Assembly: GCF_947500065.1 (NCBI RefSeq)
Contig: NZ_CANMQT010000002.1
Span: 806,001-870,000, forward strand
Source: an uncultured Aquimarina sp.
GTDB lineage: Bacteria; Bacteroidota; Bacteroidia; Flavobacteriales; Flavobacteriaceae
Length of the DNA: 64,000 bases
Direction of reading: 5' to 3'
Shown here: in pieces, positions 27,183 to 38,000 of the stretch
How positions within the stretch are numbered: position 1 is the first letter of the stretch
Layout: each line of letters opens with the position of its first letter
Translations under genes and position numbers: made by a program
Notes under the pieces: model-generated
Seen by the model: the letters and a program-made list of their open reading frames with translations, nothing else
The model's database searches: none
Told to the model about the DNA's origin: nothing

Positions 27183-28667
27183 TTAATATCCTGGATTCTG
27201 ATCTTCTGATCCTAAACTAGCATTTGTGCTAATTTCTTGATCTGGAATTGGCCATAATTCGTGTTTACCAGTCTGAAATCCAAAACTTGATAACTCTGAT
27301 CCAGCCATTCCCCATCTTAATAAATCATCAAAACGAACTTGCTCACCTGCAAGCTCAACTCTACGCTCATGAACAATTGCTTGAAAAACCTGTTCTTTAG
27401 ATAAACCGGACGATAAACCAGATAACCCTGCTCTTGCTCTTACTTGATTTATTAAAGCAATTGCTCCAGCTTGAGTCCCAACCTCATTTTCGCATTCTGC
27501 CATCATCAATAAAACATCTGCATACCGAATTACTTTTGCATTAATCCCTGACTCCTGAACTTCTGAAGTTTGCTTATAATAGTTTTGATATTTTTTCCAG
27601 GCAGCTGGACGAACATTTCCTCCATTTTCTGCAAAATCTGATGCTACCAGCGTATTGTTTCCATTATTATATATATCGCCAACAACGTAAAAACTTCCTT
27701 GAAATCTATTATCTCCTGTTTCAAATTCTGCTCTTAAATCATCTGAAGGATATACGTTAAACCAGTCTAAAACTCCATAATCCTGACCTCTAAAGGTTGC
27801 ATGGTTTGCTCCTTGTCCTACAACATTAGAATCCCATTTATTACCTGTTCCAAGATTTATATTATACGCTACTTCAAAAACTGATTCTATACCGTGTTCA
27901 GTTTCTTCTTTAAAGTTATCAAAATACTCTGTTTCTAATGCATAACCTGACATACTTCTAAAAGAAGTTAATGCATCTCCGTACTGTTCTTGATATAGCA
28001 AAACTTTACCAAGAAATGCCTGAGCTGCTCCTTTGGTTGCTCTTCCTCTTTCCTCTTCTGCTTTTGATAACAAATTAGCAGCGGCAAACCTAAGATCATC
28101 AATGATAAGATTAATAACATCTGATTTTGGGCTCTTTGGCAACCCTTCTGGACTAGAACCATCAATTCTTAGAGGTATATCTCCAAACCTATTAACCAAT
28201 AACCAATAATAATGTGCTCGTAAAAACCTAGCCTCCCCTAAAAATTTATTTTTTACCTGATCTGTCAATACTGCCTCCGAAAGATTACTTATTCTTTCTT
28301 CATTATTAATTACAAAATTTGCTTTATTAATACCTCGATAAGAACTATCCCAATAATCTGTTATAAATTGATTGGTAGCGTTATAGGTATACTCTGCATA
28401 CGTTCTTTTGTCACCTTCTTGCTGACCATTACCTGCATTTTCTTGAGACATATTATCCAACATATACCATATTAGACGTCCATATAAAGCAGGTGTCTGT
28501 AAGTTTGCGTAAGCTGCATTAACGGCGGATTGCACTTGCTCTTCAGTAGAAAAAAAAGTGTCTGGCGATAATGCATTCGGATTTACTAACCCAAGGTCTT
28601 CTTCTGAACAGGAATTTATTATTACTAATCCCAACAGAAATGTCATAATTAACTTAATTTTTTTCAT
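27183..28667 (-). CDS. susD: SusD/RagB family nutrient-binding outer-membrane lipoprotein
   Basis: The 494-residue protein has a lipobox INSCSEED and SusD-type helical repeats. The N-terminal SusD_like_3 pattern is FFSTEEQVQSAVNAAYANLQ and the C-terminal RagB marks are VRARAGLSGLS, IVHERRVELAGEQVRFDDLLRWG and ELWPIPDQEI. It sits on the mouth of the partner SusC and captures xylo-oligosaccharides. It follows susC by 10 bases and ends with a strong terminator. The binding-site aromatic residues cannot be placed without a structure. Confidence 0.93.
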   Translation of the reverse strand: MKKIKLIMTFLLGLVIINSCSEEDLGLVNPNALSPDTFFSTEEQVQSAVNAAYANLQTPALYGRLIWYMLDNMSQENAGNGQQEGDKRTYAEYTYNATNQFITDYWDSSYRGINKANFVINNEERISNLSEAVLTDQVKNKFLGEARFLRAHYYWLLVNRFGDIPLRIDGSSPEGLPKSPKSDVINLIIDDLRFAAANLLSKAEEERGRATKGAAQAFLGKVLLYQEQYGDALTSFRSMSGYALETEYFDNFKEETEHGIESVFEVAYNINLGTGNKWDSNVVGQGANHATFRGQDYGVLDWFNVYPSDDLRAEFETGDNRFQGSFYVVGDIYNNGNNTLVASDFAENGGNVRPAAWKKYQNYYKQTSEVQESGINAKVIRYADVLLMMAECENEVGTQAGAIALINQVRARAGLSGLSSGLSKEQVFQAIVHERRVELAGEQVRFDDLLRWGMAGSELSSFGFQTGKHELWPIPDQEISTNASLGSEDQNPGY

Positions 28668-28677
28668 AACCTACATT

Positions 28678-31600
28678 TTAAAATGAAACTTGAACTCCAA
28701 ACAAAAAGGACTTAGGCTGAGGATACGTCCCTCGATCGATTCCTATATCTCCATCCAGTCTTAGTTCCGGATCCAAACCTGAGTATTCTGTTAATGTGTA
28801 AATATTTTGTCCACTGATATACAATCTGAGTTTTGAAAAATACTCATTGAATAAATCATTAGGTATTGTATATCCAAGCGTAACGTTTCTTAATCTTGTA
28901 AAACTACCATCTTCTACATAACGATCCGAAATAACATAATTAGACTCTGATCCATTGGTCCTAGGTTCTGTTCCATTTGTATTAGTTGGTGTCCAACGAT
29001 TTTCGTAATAATCTGTACCTACGTTGAATGGACGTCTAGTTCCTCCTGTAAGATCCACAAGATTCGTATTAAAAATTTCGCTCCCATAAAAACCTGAAAT
29101 CAATACAGATACATCAAAATTCTTATAGCTTGCATCTAATGATAATCCTGCGATTAAATCTGGATAAGGATTACCAATATCAACTCTATCATCTGGAGTA
29201 ATTTCTCCATCTCCGTTATGATCAATATATCTCACATCTCCTGGTTCAAAACCAGAAAAGCCATCTGCATCCACTTCATCTTGATTGCTATATATACCAT
29301 TACTTTCAAGCCCATAGAAATAAAACAATGGATCTCCCACACTAACTCTACTAATATTTCCACCAATTCCTCCACCTCTAATACCAAGTGAGTAAAATGG
29401 TACATCTTCTAATCCGGCAATAGAAATCATTTTATTCTTAGACGTAGAAAAATTAAGATTTGCTGACCATTTAAATTCTCCTTCATTATCATTATAGCCA
29501 AGTGTTACCTCAAAACCAGTAGCCTCTGATTCTCCAAGATTAACTGCTTGTGAATTATTTTGATTACCATTAGATAATGCTGTAGGAATATCGATCAATA
29601 AATCCTCACTATTATTCTTAAAATATTCAATAGTAGCGGTAAATTTTTCGCTGAAAATACCAAAATCAAGTCCTACATTTAGAATTTTCTTTGTCTCCCA
29701 TTGTAAATCTGGATTTTCGTTACCTTCCTGAGTCACTCCTTCTCCTACAGTTCCTCCGATCGGATATTGAAAACCACCGACAAGTGCTGGTGCAAATCTA
29801 TAGTCCCCAATTTTATCACTACCTGTTGTTCCATAACTACCTCTAAGTTTAAAGGTGCTTATTGAAGTATCCTCGAAAAAATTCTCTCTTGCAAGGTTCC
29901 AACCTAATGCTACTGAGTAAAAATTACCCCATCTTTTATTTTCACCAAATCTTGAAGAAGCATCTCTTCTATAAGATCCTGAAAAAAGATACTTACTATC
30001 GTAGTCATAATTGATTCTAGCTAGATAACCTAACTTATTAGTTTCTCCAGATCCACTGCCGGCACTCAAGAAATCATTATCTACAATCTGATCAACTTCA
30101 TCTGTCACTAAATTTCTACTACCTGCTCCAAAATTCTCTGATTTAGATTCAAATTTCTCAGCAAGAACTAATAATTCAAGATTATGAACATCCGCAATCA
30201 TTGTTTTATACTTCAGACTATTTGTAAACATTATGGTTTGTCCTTGTTGCGTAAATCTTCCTATCTGAGCAAAATTTTGAGCGTGCGTAGTACTTCCTGA
30301 AACACTGTCATCAGAATAAGAAGGAACAAACGATCTATTATTGAACTGAAAGTAATCTAAACTTACCTGAGATCTATAGGTCAACCCAGGCAGAAGCTCA
30401 TACTCTCCATAAATATTTCCTATGACACCTAACGACTTATTAATAGATTGTCCTAATGTCTGTACTCTAACAGGGTTCTCTGCATCTTGACCATCTGCCG
30501 ATGAAGAAGGTCCTTGAAATCCTCCAAGGTTATTAGAATTAAACACTGACAAATATGGTGCAGCCTTAATTGCATGTTCAATCAATGTCCTTCCGCCACC
30601 TTGACGTTCTGGTCTTTGCTTGGAAAAAGCTAAGGACATGGATTGACCCACTTTGAGTTTACCAAATTTTTTGGATCCACTACCTCTAAAAGAATACCTC
30701 TCAAAACCAGTTTCTATAATGATACCTTCCTGTTTTTGATATCCTCCGGAGAAAAAATAATCACCGGTTTCATTCCCTCCAGAATAACTAACATTATAAT
30801 CTTGCATAAAAGCTGTTCTAAAAATCTCATCCTGCCAATCTGTATTGGTTCTAAAAGTCTCTACAGGACGATTCGGGAAAACACCAAATTCACCAACATA
30901 ATTAAGATAATCTATAGTTTCTAAAACATCATAACGCTTTGCTATACTTTGAAAACCCGTATATGTATTAAAATCAAGTCTACCTCTTCCTTTTTTCCCT
31001 TTTTTTGTTGTTACCACGATTACACCATTAGATCCTTGAGCTCCATAAACAGCTGTTGTAGAGGCATCTTTTAAAATAGAAATAGATTCAATATCATTTG
31101 GGTTTAATCCTGATAAATTACCAGTAATTACACCATCTATGACAAATAAAGGTGTGTTATCTCCCAAGGTAGCTAACCCTCTTATAGAGACTGATGGAGT
31201 ACTACCTGGCACACCTGCATTCGCTATTGTAAGACCTGCTGCTCTACCTTGTAATGCAGATTCTGCATTAGTTACTGGTGGTAGTTCATTGAGATCCGTT
31301 AATTCTACTGTAGAAATTGCTCCTGTTACATTAATCCTACTTTGGGTACCATAACCTACTACTACTATAGCATCTAGAGATTCTGCTTCTGGATCGAGAG
31401 AAACATCTATTTTTGTTTGATCACCGACTACTATTTCTACCGTTTGCATTCCTACATAAGAAAAGACAATTCTATCCGAAGGCTTTACATTACCTATTAT
31501 ATACATTCCGTCAAAATCTGTAGAAGCACCATTAGAGGTTCCTTTTACCACGACCGTTACCCCAGGAAGTGGCAAGCCTCTCTCATCTTTAACTGTTCCG

Positions 31601-31680
31601 CTTATACTATTTTCTTGCGAAAAAACCTGCTGCGTCCCAATTATAATCAAAGCAATAATTGCGAGTTTAAGCTTTATCAT
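28678..31680 (-). CDS. susC: SusC/RagA family TonB-dependent outer-membrane transporter
   Basis: This is a 1000-residue porin-like receptor. Signal peptide, then a carboxypeptidase-D-like N-terminal domain (about 25-105, GTVKDERGLPLPGVTVVVKG), a TonB box region (LDAIVVVGYGTQ), a plug with the SusC pattern SILKDASTTAVYGAQGSNGVI, and a 22-strand barrel ending in an aromatic C-terminal residue (VQVSF). It imports oligosaccharides, powered by TonB-ExbBD, with SusD as lid. It lies 124 bases downstream of GH3 without a visible terminator between, and 10 bases upstream of susD. Specificity for xylan fragments is inferred from the enzymes around it. Confidence 0.93.
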   Translation of the reverse strand: MIKLKLAIIALIIIGTQQVFSQENSISGTVKDERGLPLPGVTVVVKGTSNGASTDFDGMYIIGNVKPSDRIVFSYVGMQTVEIVVGDQTKIDVSLDPEAESLDAIVVVGYGTQSRINVTGAISTVELTDLNELPPVTNAESALQGRAAGLTIANAGVPGSTPSVSIRGLATLGDNTPLFVIDGVITGNLSGLNPNDIESISILKDASTTAVYGAQGSNGVIVVTTKKGKKGRGRLDFNTYTGFQSIAKRYDVLETIDYLNYVGEFGVFPNRPVETFRTNTDWQDEIFRTAFMQDYNVSYSGGNETGDYFFSGGYQKQEGIIIETGFERYSFRGSGSKKFGKLKVGQSMSLAFSKQRPERQGGGRTLIEHAIKAAPYLSVFNSNNLGGFQGPSSSADGQDAENPVRVQTLGQSINKSLGVIGNIYGEYELLPGLTYRSQVSLDYFQFNNRSFVPSYSDDSVSGSTTHAQNFAQIGRFTQQGQTIMFTNSLKYKTMIADVHNLELLVLAEKFESKSENFGAGSRNLVTDEVDQIVDNDFLSAGSGSGETNKLGYLARINYDYDSKYLFSGSYRRDASSRFGENKRWGNFYSVALGWNLARENFFEDTSISTFKLRGSYGTTGSDKIGDYRFAPALVGGFQYPIGGTVGEGVTQEGNENPDLQWETKKILNVGLDFGIFSEKFTATIEYFKNNSEDLLIDIPTALSNGNQNNSQAVNLGESEATGFEVTLGYNDNEGEFKWSANLNFSTSKNKMISIAGLEDVPFYSLGIRGGGIGGNISRVSVGDPLFYFYGLESNGIYSNQDEVDADGFSGFEPGDVRYIDHNGDGEITPDDRVDIGNPYPDLIAGLSLDASYKNFDVSVLISGFYGSEIFNTNLVDLTGGTRRPFNVGTDYYENRWTPTNTNGTEPRTNGSESNYVISDRYVEDGSFTRLRNVTLGYTIPNDLFNEYFSKLRLYISGQNIYTLTEYSGLDPELRLDGDIGIDRGTYPQPKSFLFGVQVSF

Positions 31681-31804
31681 ATGATATTGTTTTTGGTTGT
31701 TAATTATATTCGTATTACAATTTTGATTCCTACCTATAAGAACACCTTACAAGCTATTCGAATTCTGTTACTTGGTATAGAATCTTTCTTTTGTTTTCAA
31801 TTTT

Positions 31805-34480
31805 CTATTTATCAATAATTGTGATTGTTTTTGTTAATACTTTTTTAGTCTCTGAATCTAGATCATTTGTATTATTGGGTTGTTTTCCTCCAACATAAAA
31901 TTGAATTGACCCTGATTTAATATGTTCTTCTCCTTTGGTAGAAATCAATGCATACTGTTTTGGAGTAACTTCAAAGTTTATTTTTTTTGTTTCTCCCGCC
32001 GCCAAGTGAATTCTTTTGAACCCAATTAAAGAATGTCTAGGTCCTTCTTTATTTTCTTTTTTATTATGAGCTAAATACAGCTGAGCAACCTCATCTCCTT
32101 TTACATCTCCAGAGTTTGTTATTTGAACTGTTACTGAAATATTTTCATTGGATTTTATCGCATCATGTATTTCTAATTCTGAATATGTAAAACTAGTATA
32201 TGACAATCCATGTCCAAACTGATATAAAGGATCTCCATTGAAGTATTTGTATGTTCGATTCGTCATATCATAGGATTTAAAATCTGGAAGGTCTTCGACT
32301 GATTTATAAAATGTAACAGGTAGTCTACCAGCTGGATTATAATCTCCAAAAAGAACATCTGCAATTGCGCTTCCTCCAAACTCTCCAGGATACCAAGCTT
32401 CAAGAATAGCAGGGACATTATCGTCTGCCCAATTAATGGCAAGAGCACTTCCGTTCATTAATACTAAAACTGTTGGTTTACCTAAAGCGTGTATTTCTTT
32501 CAATAAGTTTATCTGAGATTGTGGTAAAGAAATTTCTGATCTATCTCCTTTATCAAAACCATCTAAAACAACTGGCATTTCTTCTCCTTCTATATCAGGA
32601 GACAATCCCAAACAGAGCACTACAACCTCTGATTTTTTAGCTGCCTCAATTGCTGGAGACAAAAGATTTTCATCCAATTTAGACCATAACAATTGCGCTT
32701 GCGGATCTGTATGATAATTATAATATTCTATTTTAATATCATATGATTTTCCAACTTCTAGTCTCATGTCCAGATATTTCATTTTTGGCTCATGATCATC
32801 CTTAAAATCCACTTTAAGAGAATCATTTACATAAAGTTTACCAGCACTACTAGCTCTCAATCCTATACGATACTCTCCACTTTCTTCTGGAACTATTTTT
32901 CCCGTCCATTTAACTGAAAAATTATCTGAAACTGCATTCTCAAATGGTTTTTTTGAAACCCAAATAAAATCAATTATACTATCATTCCTTGTTACTTTTG
33001 GATCTCCTTTCCACTGTTTATTATCGAAATACTCTCCTTTTAACCCAACATTATCACCGTTTCGCAATGCTGATGATGGTATTGGTTGCAATAGTGGCCA
33101 TCCTTTTGCAATATGGCTTCCTTTGGCATAATGTACTTTTGCATTAGGTAATTTTTCTTTAATCGCTTTAAGAGGTGTTATATTGTTAAACGGAGTTCCA
33201 TGATAATTTCCTAACAACACTTGTTTTGCATTTGCATTAGGACCTATTACTGCAATAGATTTAATATCTTTTTTTAATGGAAGTAATTTACCTTCGTTCT
33301 TTAACAACACCATTGATTCTCTGGCAGTTTTTTCAGATAAGGCATAATGCTTATCGCTACATACTACATCATACGGTATTTTAGACCAGGATACGATTTC
33401 TTGTGGATCAAACATCCCAAGCTTAAATCGCGCTTCCATAAGTCTAGATAATGCTCGATCTACCTTATCTTCATCTACTAATCCTTTAAGAACGGCATCA
33501 CTTAAGTTTGGATCGAAAACATTTCCACAATTTAAATCTGTACCTCTACTTACTGCTAATGCTGAAGCTTCAGCAGGGGTTTCGACTAATTCATGCTTAT
33601 TTGGTTCCCAGAAATCGTTGATAGCCCAACAATCCGAAACCACATAACCATCAAACCCCCACTCTTTTCGAAGTATATCATTTAACAATAAATTACTTCC
33701 ACAACAAGCTTCATCTCTATATCTATTATAGGCACACATTACTGACTGTACATTCGCTTCTTTAATAGCAGCTTCAAAAGCAGGTAAATATGTTTCTCTT
33801 AAATCTTTATCTGATGTATGATAATTATCTTCGTGTCTCGATTTTTCTGGTCCACTGTGGACAGCAAAGTGCTTTGCCGTAGCGACCACTTTAAGGTATT
33901 TTGGGTCATCTCCTTGTAATCCTTTTATAAAATTGACTCCCATTCTGCCAGTGAGATAAGGATCTTCTCCATAGGTTTCTTGACCTCTTCCCCATCTAGG
34001 GTCTCTGAAAATATTAATATTAGGTGTCCAAAAAGTAAGTCCTTGATATATTCCTCTTTTATTTTCCTTCACAAAGCGATGATGCTTTGCTCTTGCCTCA
34101 TCAGAAATAACTGTGCCTACATCAAACAATAATGGAGCATTCCAAGTAGCTCCCATTCCAATAGCTTGCGGAAATACAGTAGCTTCTCCAGCTCTTGCTA
34201 CACCGTGTAAGCATTCATTCCACCAATTGTATGCAGGTACTCCTAAACGTTCAATAGCTGGAGCATCATATCTCATCTGAGACACCTTTTCTGAAAGAGT
34301 CATATGACTTATTAGATCACTCACTCTTTCACTAGTAGGTAGTTCTGGATTCTTAAATTTGTATTCTGTTTCGTTTTTTGTTGCACATCCAATATTCAAT
34401 TGAAGAATAATTGAAACAACAATCAGATTGTTAACCCTGAAAAGTTTTTTTAGTATTTTTTTAGATTCTTTTCTTATCAT
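31805..34480 (-). CDS. GH3 beta-xylosidase/beta-glucosidase with inserted PA14 domain
   Basis: The 891-residue lipoprotein has a lipobox LNIGC. A GH3 N-terminal barrel (about 40-330) carries nucleophile Asp about 283 in YVVSDCWAI. The GH3 C-terminal sandwich is interrupted by a PA14 domain (about 485-640, VKWTGKIVPEESGEYRIGLRASSAGKLYV), and a fibronectin-III-like domain closes the protein (about 760-880). PA14 insertion shapes the active site in known GH3 exo-glycosidases. In this locus the likely role is removing xylose from non-reducing ends, with beta-glucosidase as the alternative. The gene follows a 32-residue membrane ORF by 25 bases. Confidence 0.9.
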   Translation of the reverse strand: MIRKESKKILKKLFRVNNLIVVSIILQLNIGCATKNETEYKFKNPELPTSERVSDLISHMTLSEKVSQMRYDAPAIERLGVPAYNWWNECLHGVARAGEATVFPQAIGMGATWNAPLLFDVGTVISDEARAKHHRFVKENKRGIYQGLTFWTPNINIFRDPRWGRGQETYGEDPYLTGRMGVNFIKGLQGDDPKYLKVVATAKHFAVHSGPEKSRHEDNYHTSDKDLRETYLPAFEAAIKEANVQSVMCAYNRYRDEACCGSNLLLNDILRKEWGFDGYVVSDCWAINDFWEPNKHELVETPAEASALAVSRGTDLNCGNVFDPNLSDAVLKGLVDEDKVDRALSRLMEARFKLGMFDPQEIVSWSKIPYDVVCSDKHYALSEKTARESMVLLKNEGKLLPLKKDIKSIAVIGPNANAKQVLLGNYHGTPFNNITPLKAIKEKLPNAKVHYAKGSHIAKGWPLLQPIPSSALRNGDNVGLKGEYFDNKQWKGDPKVTRNDSIIDFIWVSKKPFENAVSDNFSVKWTGKIVPEESGEYRIGLRASSAGKLYVNDSLKVDFKDDHEPKMKYLDMRLEVGKSYDIKIEYYNYHTDPQAQLLWSKLDENLLSPAIEAAKKSEVVVLCLGLSPDIEGEEMPVVLDGFDKGDRSEISLPQSQINLLKEIHALGKPTVLVLMNGSALAINWADDNVPAILEAWYPGEFGGSAIADVLFGDYNPAGRLPVTFYKSVEDLPDFKSYDMTNRTYKYFNGDPLYQFGHGLSYTSFTYSELEIHDAIKSNENISVTVQITNSGDVKGDEVAQLYLAHNKKENKEGPRHSLIGFKRIHLAAGETKKINFEVTPKQYALISTKGEEHIKSGSIQFYVGGKQPNNTNDLDSETKKVLTKTITIIDK

Positions 34481-34505
34481 TATTATAAGTTAAAGCTGGT
34501 TCTTT

Positions 34506-34604
34506 TTATGACATTAGATCAAGTATAAAAACGAATAATCCGAGTACTACCAATATTAAAAATATCTCTCCCAAAATTTTAATTTTAGCGTATTTCCTCT
34601 TCAT
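34506..34604 (-). CDS. 32-residue single-helix membrane microprotein at the head of the GH3-SusC-SusD unit
   Basis: An ATG at 34604 opens a 32-codon frame ending in TAA at 34506. The product begins MKRKYAKIKI (basic), continues with a hydrophobic run of about 18 residues and ends LDLMS. N-in, C-out topology is likely. It is 25 bases upstream of the GH3 start on the same strand and precedes SusC and SusD, so it would be the first translated product of the transport unit. Function unknown. A leader or regulatory role is possible, as is a chance frame; the design (basic N-terminus, one helix) matches two other microproteins in this window. Confidence 0.5.
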   Translation of the reverse strand: MKRKYAKIKILGEIFLILVVLGLFVFILDLMS

Positions 34605-35036
34605 GTCTTTTGACTAATTCATAATTTTTTAACAATTTATATACAGGATTAAAAAAACAATGCCACGGATAAAGCATATGATAAGACATTTGTTGCATCT
34701 AGCCTTTATACAAGGCTTTTACAACATTTTAGTTAGTTGAAGCAACAATAGTTACAGTTGATTTTGGCTAATAAAAGACCTAATTAAGAAGAATATAGAT
34801 ATTTGTTCTTTTCATTGACATTTCTACAATTAATGTTATCGTACATTAAAAATATCTTAATGTGAATTAACTAGCTGTAAATTAATCCTCTTATAAAAAA
34901 TACTAAGTAATACTTTGGGTATATTTAAGACAGAATAGGATGGAAGTATCAATTGTTAATGTGCTTTATCCCTTATCTTATAAAAAAATATGGAAGTACT
35001 CTAATCGGGTTATAACGATATAGAAATTACTTGATA
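34605..35036. promoter_or_regulatory. Regulatory region upstream of the GH3-SusC-SusD unit
   Basis: These 432 bases without a gene lie between the end of the hybrid sensor and the microprotein. They contain TTAATGT/ACATTAA as an inverted pair (34830-34836, 34843-34849), TTAATGTG at 34857-34864 and 34956-34963, and TGGAAGTA at 34941-34948 and 34991-34998 exactly 50 bases apart. These repeats are candidate binding sites for the AraC-type domain of the adjacent hybrid sensor. Confidence 0.45.
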
Positions 35037-38000
35037 CTAAGGTTCAATTATCGTTACTTCTGTGGGTAATATTCCAAAATGCATTTTGAAACACTTTGTA
35101 AAATAGGAAGGTGAAGAAAATCCAACTTTATAGCAGACTTCACTAACATTTGTAGAACCGCTTTCTAAGATTTGTTTAGCTTTTTGCAATCTAATATTCC
35201 TTAAAAATTGATTAGCTGTTTGTCCCGTTAGTGTTTTTATCTTTCTATAAAATTGACTTCTACTCAGGTGAAGTTCTGATGATAATGATTCTACACTTAA
35301 ATTGGGGTCACTTAAATTTTCATAAATATGATTCAATACTTTTTGGATAAATTCTTTATCAAGAGATGTGTTATTTTCATTAATTTCAGCATCACTAATA
35401 TCACTAAAGTACTTGTTAAAAAGTATTTGTCTGATCGAAAGCATTTGGGTTAAGTAAGATTTTAAAACCCTCATATCAAAAGGCTTACTAAGATATACAT
35501 CTGCTCCAGATTCAATTCCTTTTAATCGATCATCAGCCATCGTTTTTGCGGTAAGCATTAGAATAGGAATGTGGCTTGTTTTTAAATCTTTTTTAATATT
35601 CGAACAAAATTCAAAACCATCCATTTCTGGCATAATTACATCCGTAATAATTATATCCGGCACCTCTTTTTTGGCAATTTCAAGGCCTTCATTACCATTT
35701 TTGGCATCAAAAACTTTGTAATTGTTACTTAATTCAGTTTTCAGATAGTTTCGTAACTCAATATTATCCTCAACAATTAGTAACCTATTGGATTTTTGCT
35801 CTTCTTCTATTTTATTTTCTAAGTTTTGATTGTGAACATTACTTATAAATTTAGTTTTTAACAGAACATCTGAATCTTCATCATCTAATACGATTTCGCT
35901 TTCGCTGAAATGTTTTTTGCCTAAAGGTAATATTACCGAAAATGTTGTTCCTTCATCAACAATACTGTCAACTTCTACCTTTCCTTTGTGTAACTCTACA
36001 AAACTTCTAACAACCTCCAAACCAATTCCTGTACCTCCATAGTACCATTTGTTTAGGTTATCTACTTGATAAAATCGCTCAAATATCTTATCCAGTTGTT
36101 CTTTTTTAAGACCAGGACCAGTATCAGACACACTAATTTCGAATGAATGCGATAAAATGTGATCATTAGCTTTTTCTGAAAGAGTTTCTTCAGTTTTTTT
36201 TATTGAAACGGTGATCTGCCCTCCTTCTGGGGTAACTTTAAATGCATTAGATAATAAATTGAAAATAATTTTCTCTAGCATACCTATATCTACCCATACT
36301 TTTAGTTCTGGAATTTCATGGTTTATAGCCAGATCTATTCTTTTATTAGAAGCCTCCACAACAAAATGACTTACTACATCTCGTATAAAAGTGATGATAT
36401 CAAGTTCTCTTGCTTTAATACTCAATTTATTAAGTTCAAGCTTTCTATAATCCATCAACTCATTAATTAATCTATATAATCTATCCGTATTTTTATGAAT
36501 TATCAGATGTTTTTCATTCACCTCCTTTGGTAAGTTTAACTCTTCATTTTTGAGTATGTCTTCGAGAGGATTAATTATCAGTGTTAAAGGAGTTCTAAAC
36601 TCATGAGATATGTTGGTAAAAAATTGTAGTTTTTTATTATGAAGTTCTTCTTCTTTAATTCTTTTTTCCCTTTCATATCGTATTAATTGCTTCTCTTTAA
36701 TTCTATTTTGTGTTACTTTATTTAGAAGGTATATCCCAAGTAAAAACAATAAAACATATGACAATAATGCCCAATTCGTTTTCCACCAGGCTGGTAAAAT
36801 CTTTATATGTAAATGCAGTGGTGTTTCGCTCCACTTGCCATCATTGTTGGCTACTTTTAATTTAAATATATAATTTCCCGGATCTAGATTGGTATATGTA
36901 GCACTTCTAGTATTCTCCACATAATTCCATGAATTCTCTAATCCTTCTAAATAGTAAGCATATTGATTTTTCTCAGGACGTGTATAATTAATACCTGTAT
37001 ATTCAATCGTAAAAACCGATTGCTCACTACTTAGTGAAATACTATCCGTCTCTGAAATTACTTTTTTTAAAGGAGAGCCTTCCTCATTAGGGTATACCTT
37101 TTTATTAAACAACTTAAAATCGGTAAGGTATAAACTAGTCGAGCTATTATTGGTTTTTATATCCTCTGGATTAAAGTAGTCAATCCCTTTGTAGTTTCCG
37201 AAATATATAGTTCCCTTTTTATCTAAAAATGTTGCATTAAAATTAAAATCATTTGATAATAAGCCGTCATTAATATTATAATCAATAATGCTTTCATTTT
37301 CAAGATCTAATTTATGAATCCCCGCATTACCACTTATCCAAATATTCTTATGTTCATCCTCGATAATTGCAGAAACATTTTCCTCCTCTAATCCTAATAA
37401 TTCATTATACCAAATAAAACTATCTTTATCTAAGTCATACTTACATAAACCAGCTCCTCTAGTACCAATCCAAATGGATCCATCAGTGCTTTCATAGATT
37501 GATAGTATATGGTTTGTATTTGTTTCGTTTTGGTATTTACTGCTCATTTTCCCTCTTAGGTATTCGACAGAAAACTGATCAGTATTATTTTTACTTACTT
37601 TATACAATCCGATGGTAGTCCCAATCCACAAATTATTATTCGAGTCTACTAATACTTTACGAATATCACTAGTATGAATCCCGTACTTAGTGAATTCTTT
37701 TGAGGTATGATACGTAAAATCTTTTTTAACAGGATTATAAGACATTAATCCTCCAGAAAAAGTGCCTATCCAAATGATCCCATCAGCATCTTCGGCAAAG
37801 CTTAATATACTATTAGAAGCTAATGCTCCGTTAGTATTCTCTCTAGTATAATTAACAAAACTTGTTGTCCCTTTTTTAAGTAAAAAAACACCACTATTCC
37901 AACTTCCTCCCCAAACGTTGTCTTTACTATCTATAAATATGGTTTGTATATCATATGCAGAAAGATTTGAATAAGGTTTATTACTATTTTTATTAATATG

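Noticed and set aside
34701..34717. Hairpin AGCCTT/AAGGCT as terminator of the HTCS gene
   Set aside because: It lies over 300 bases past the HTCS stop and has no T tract on the minus strand.
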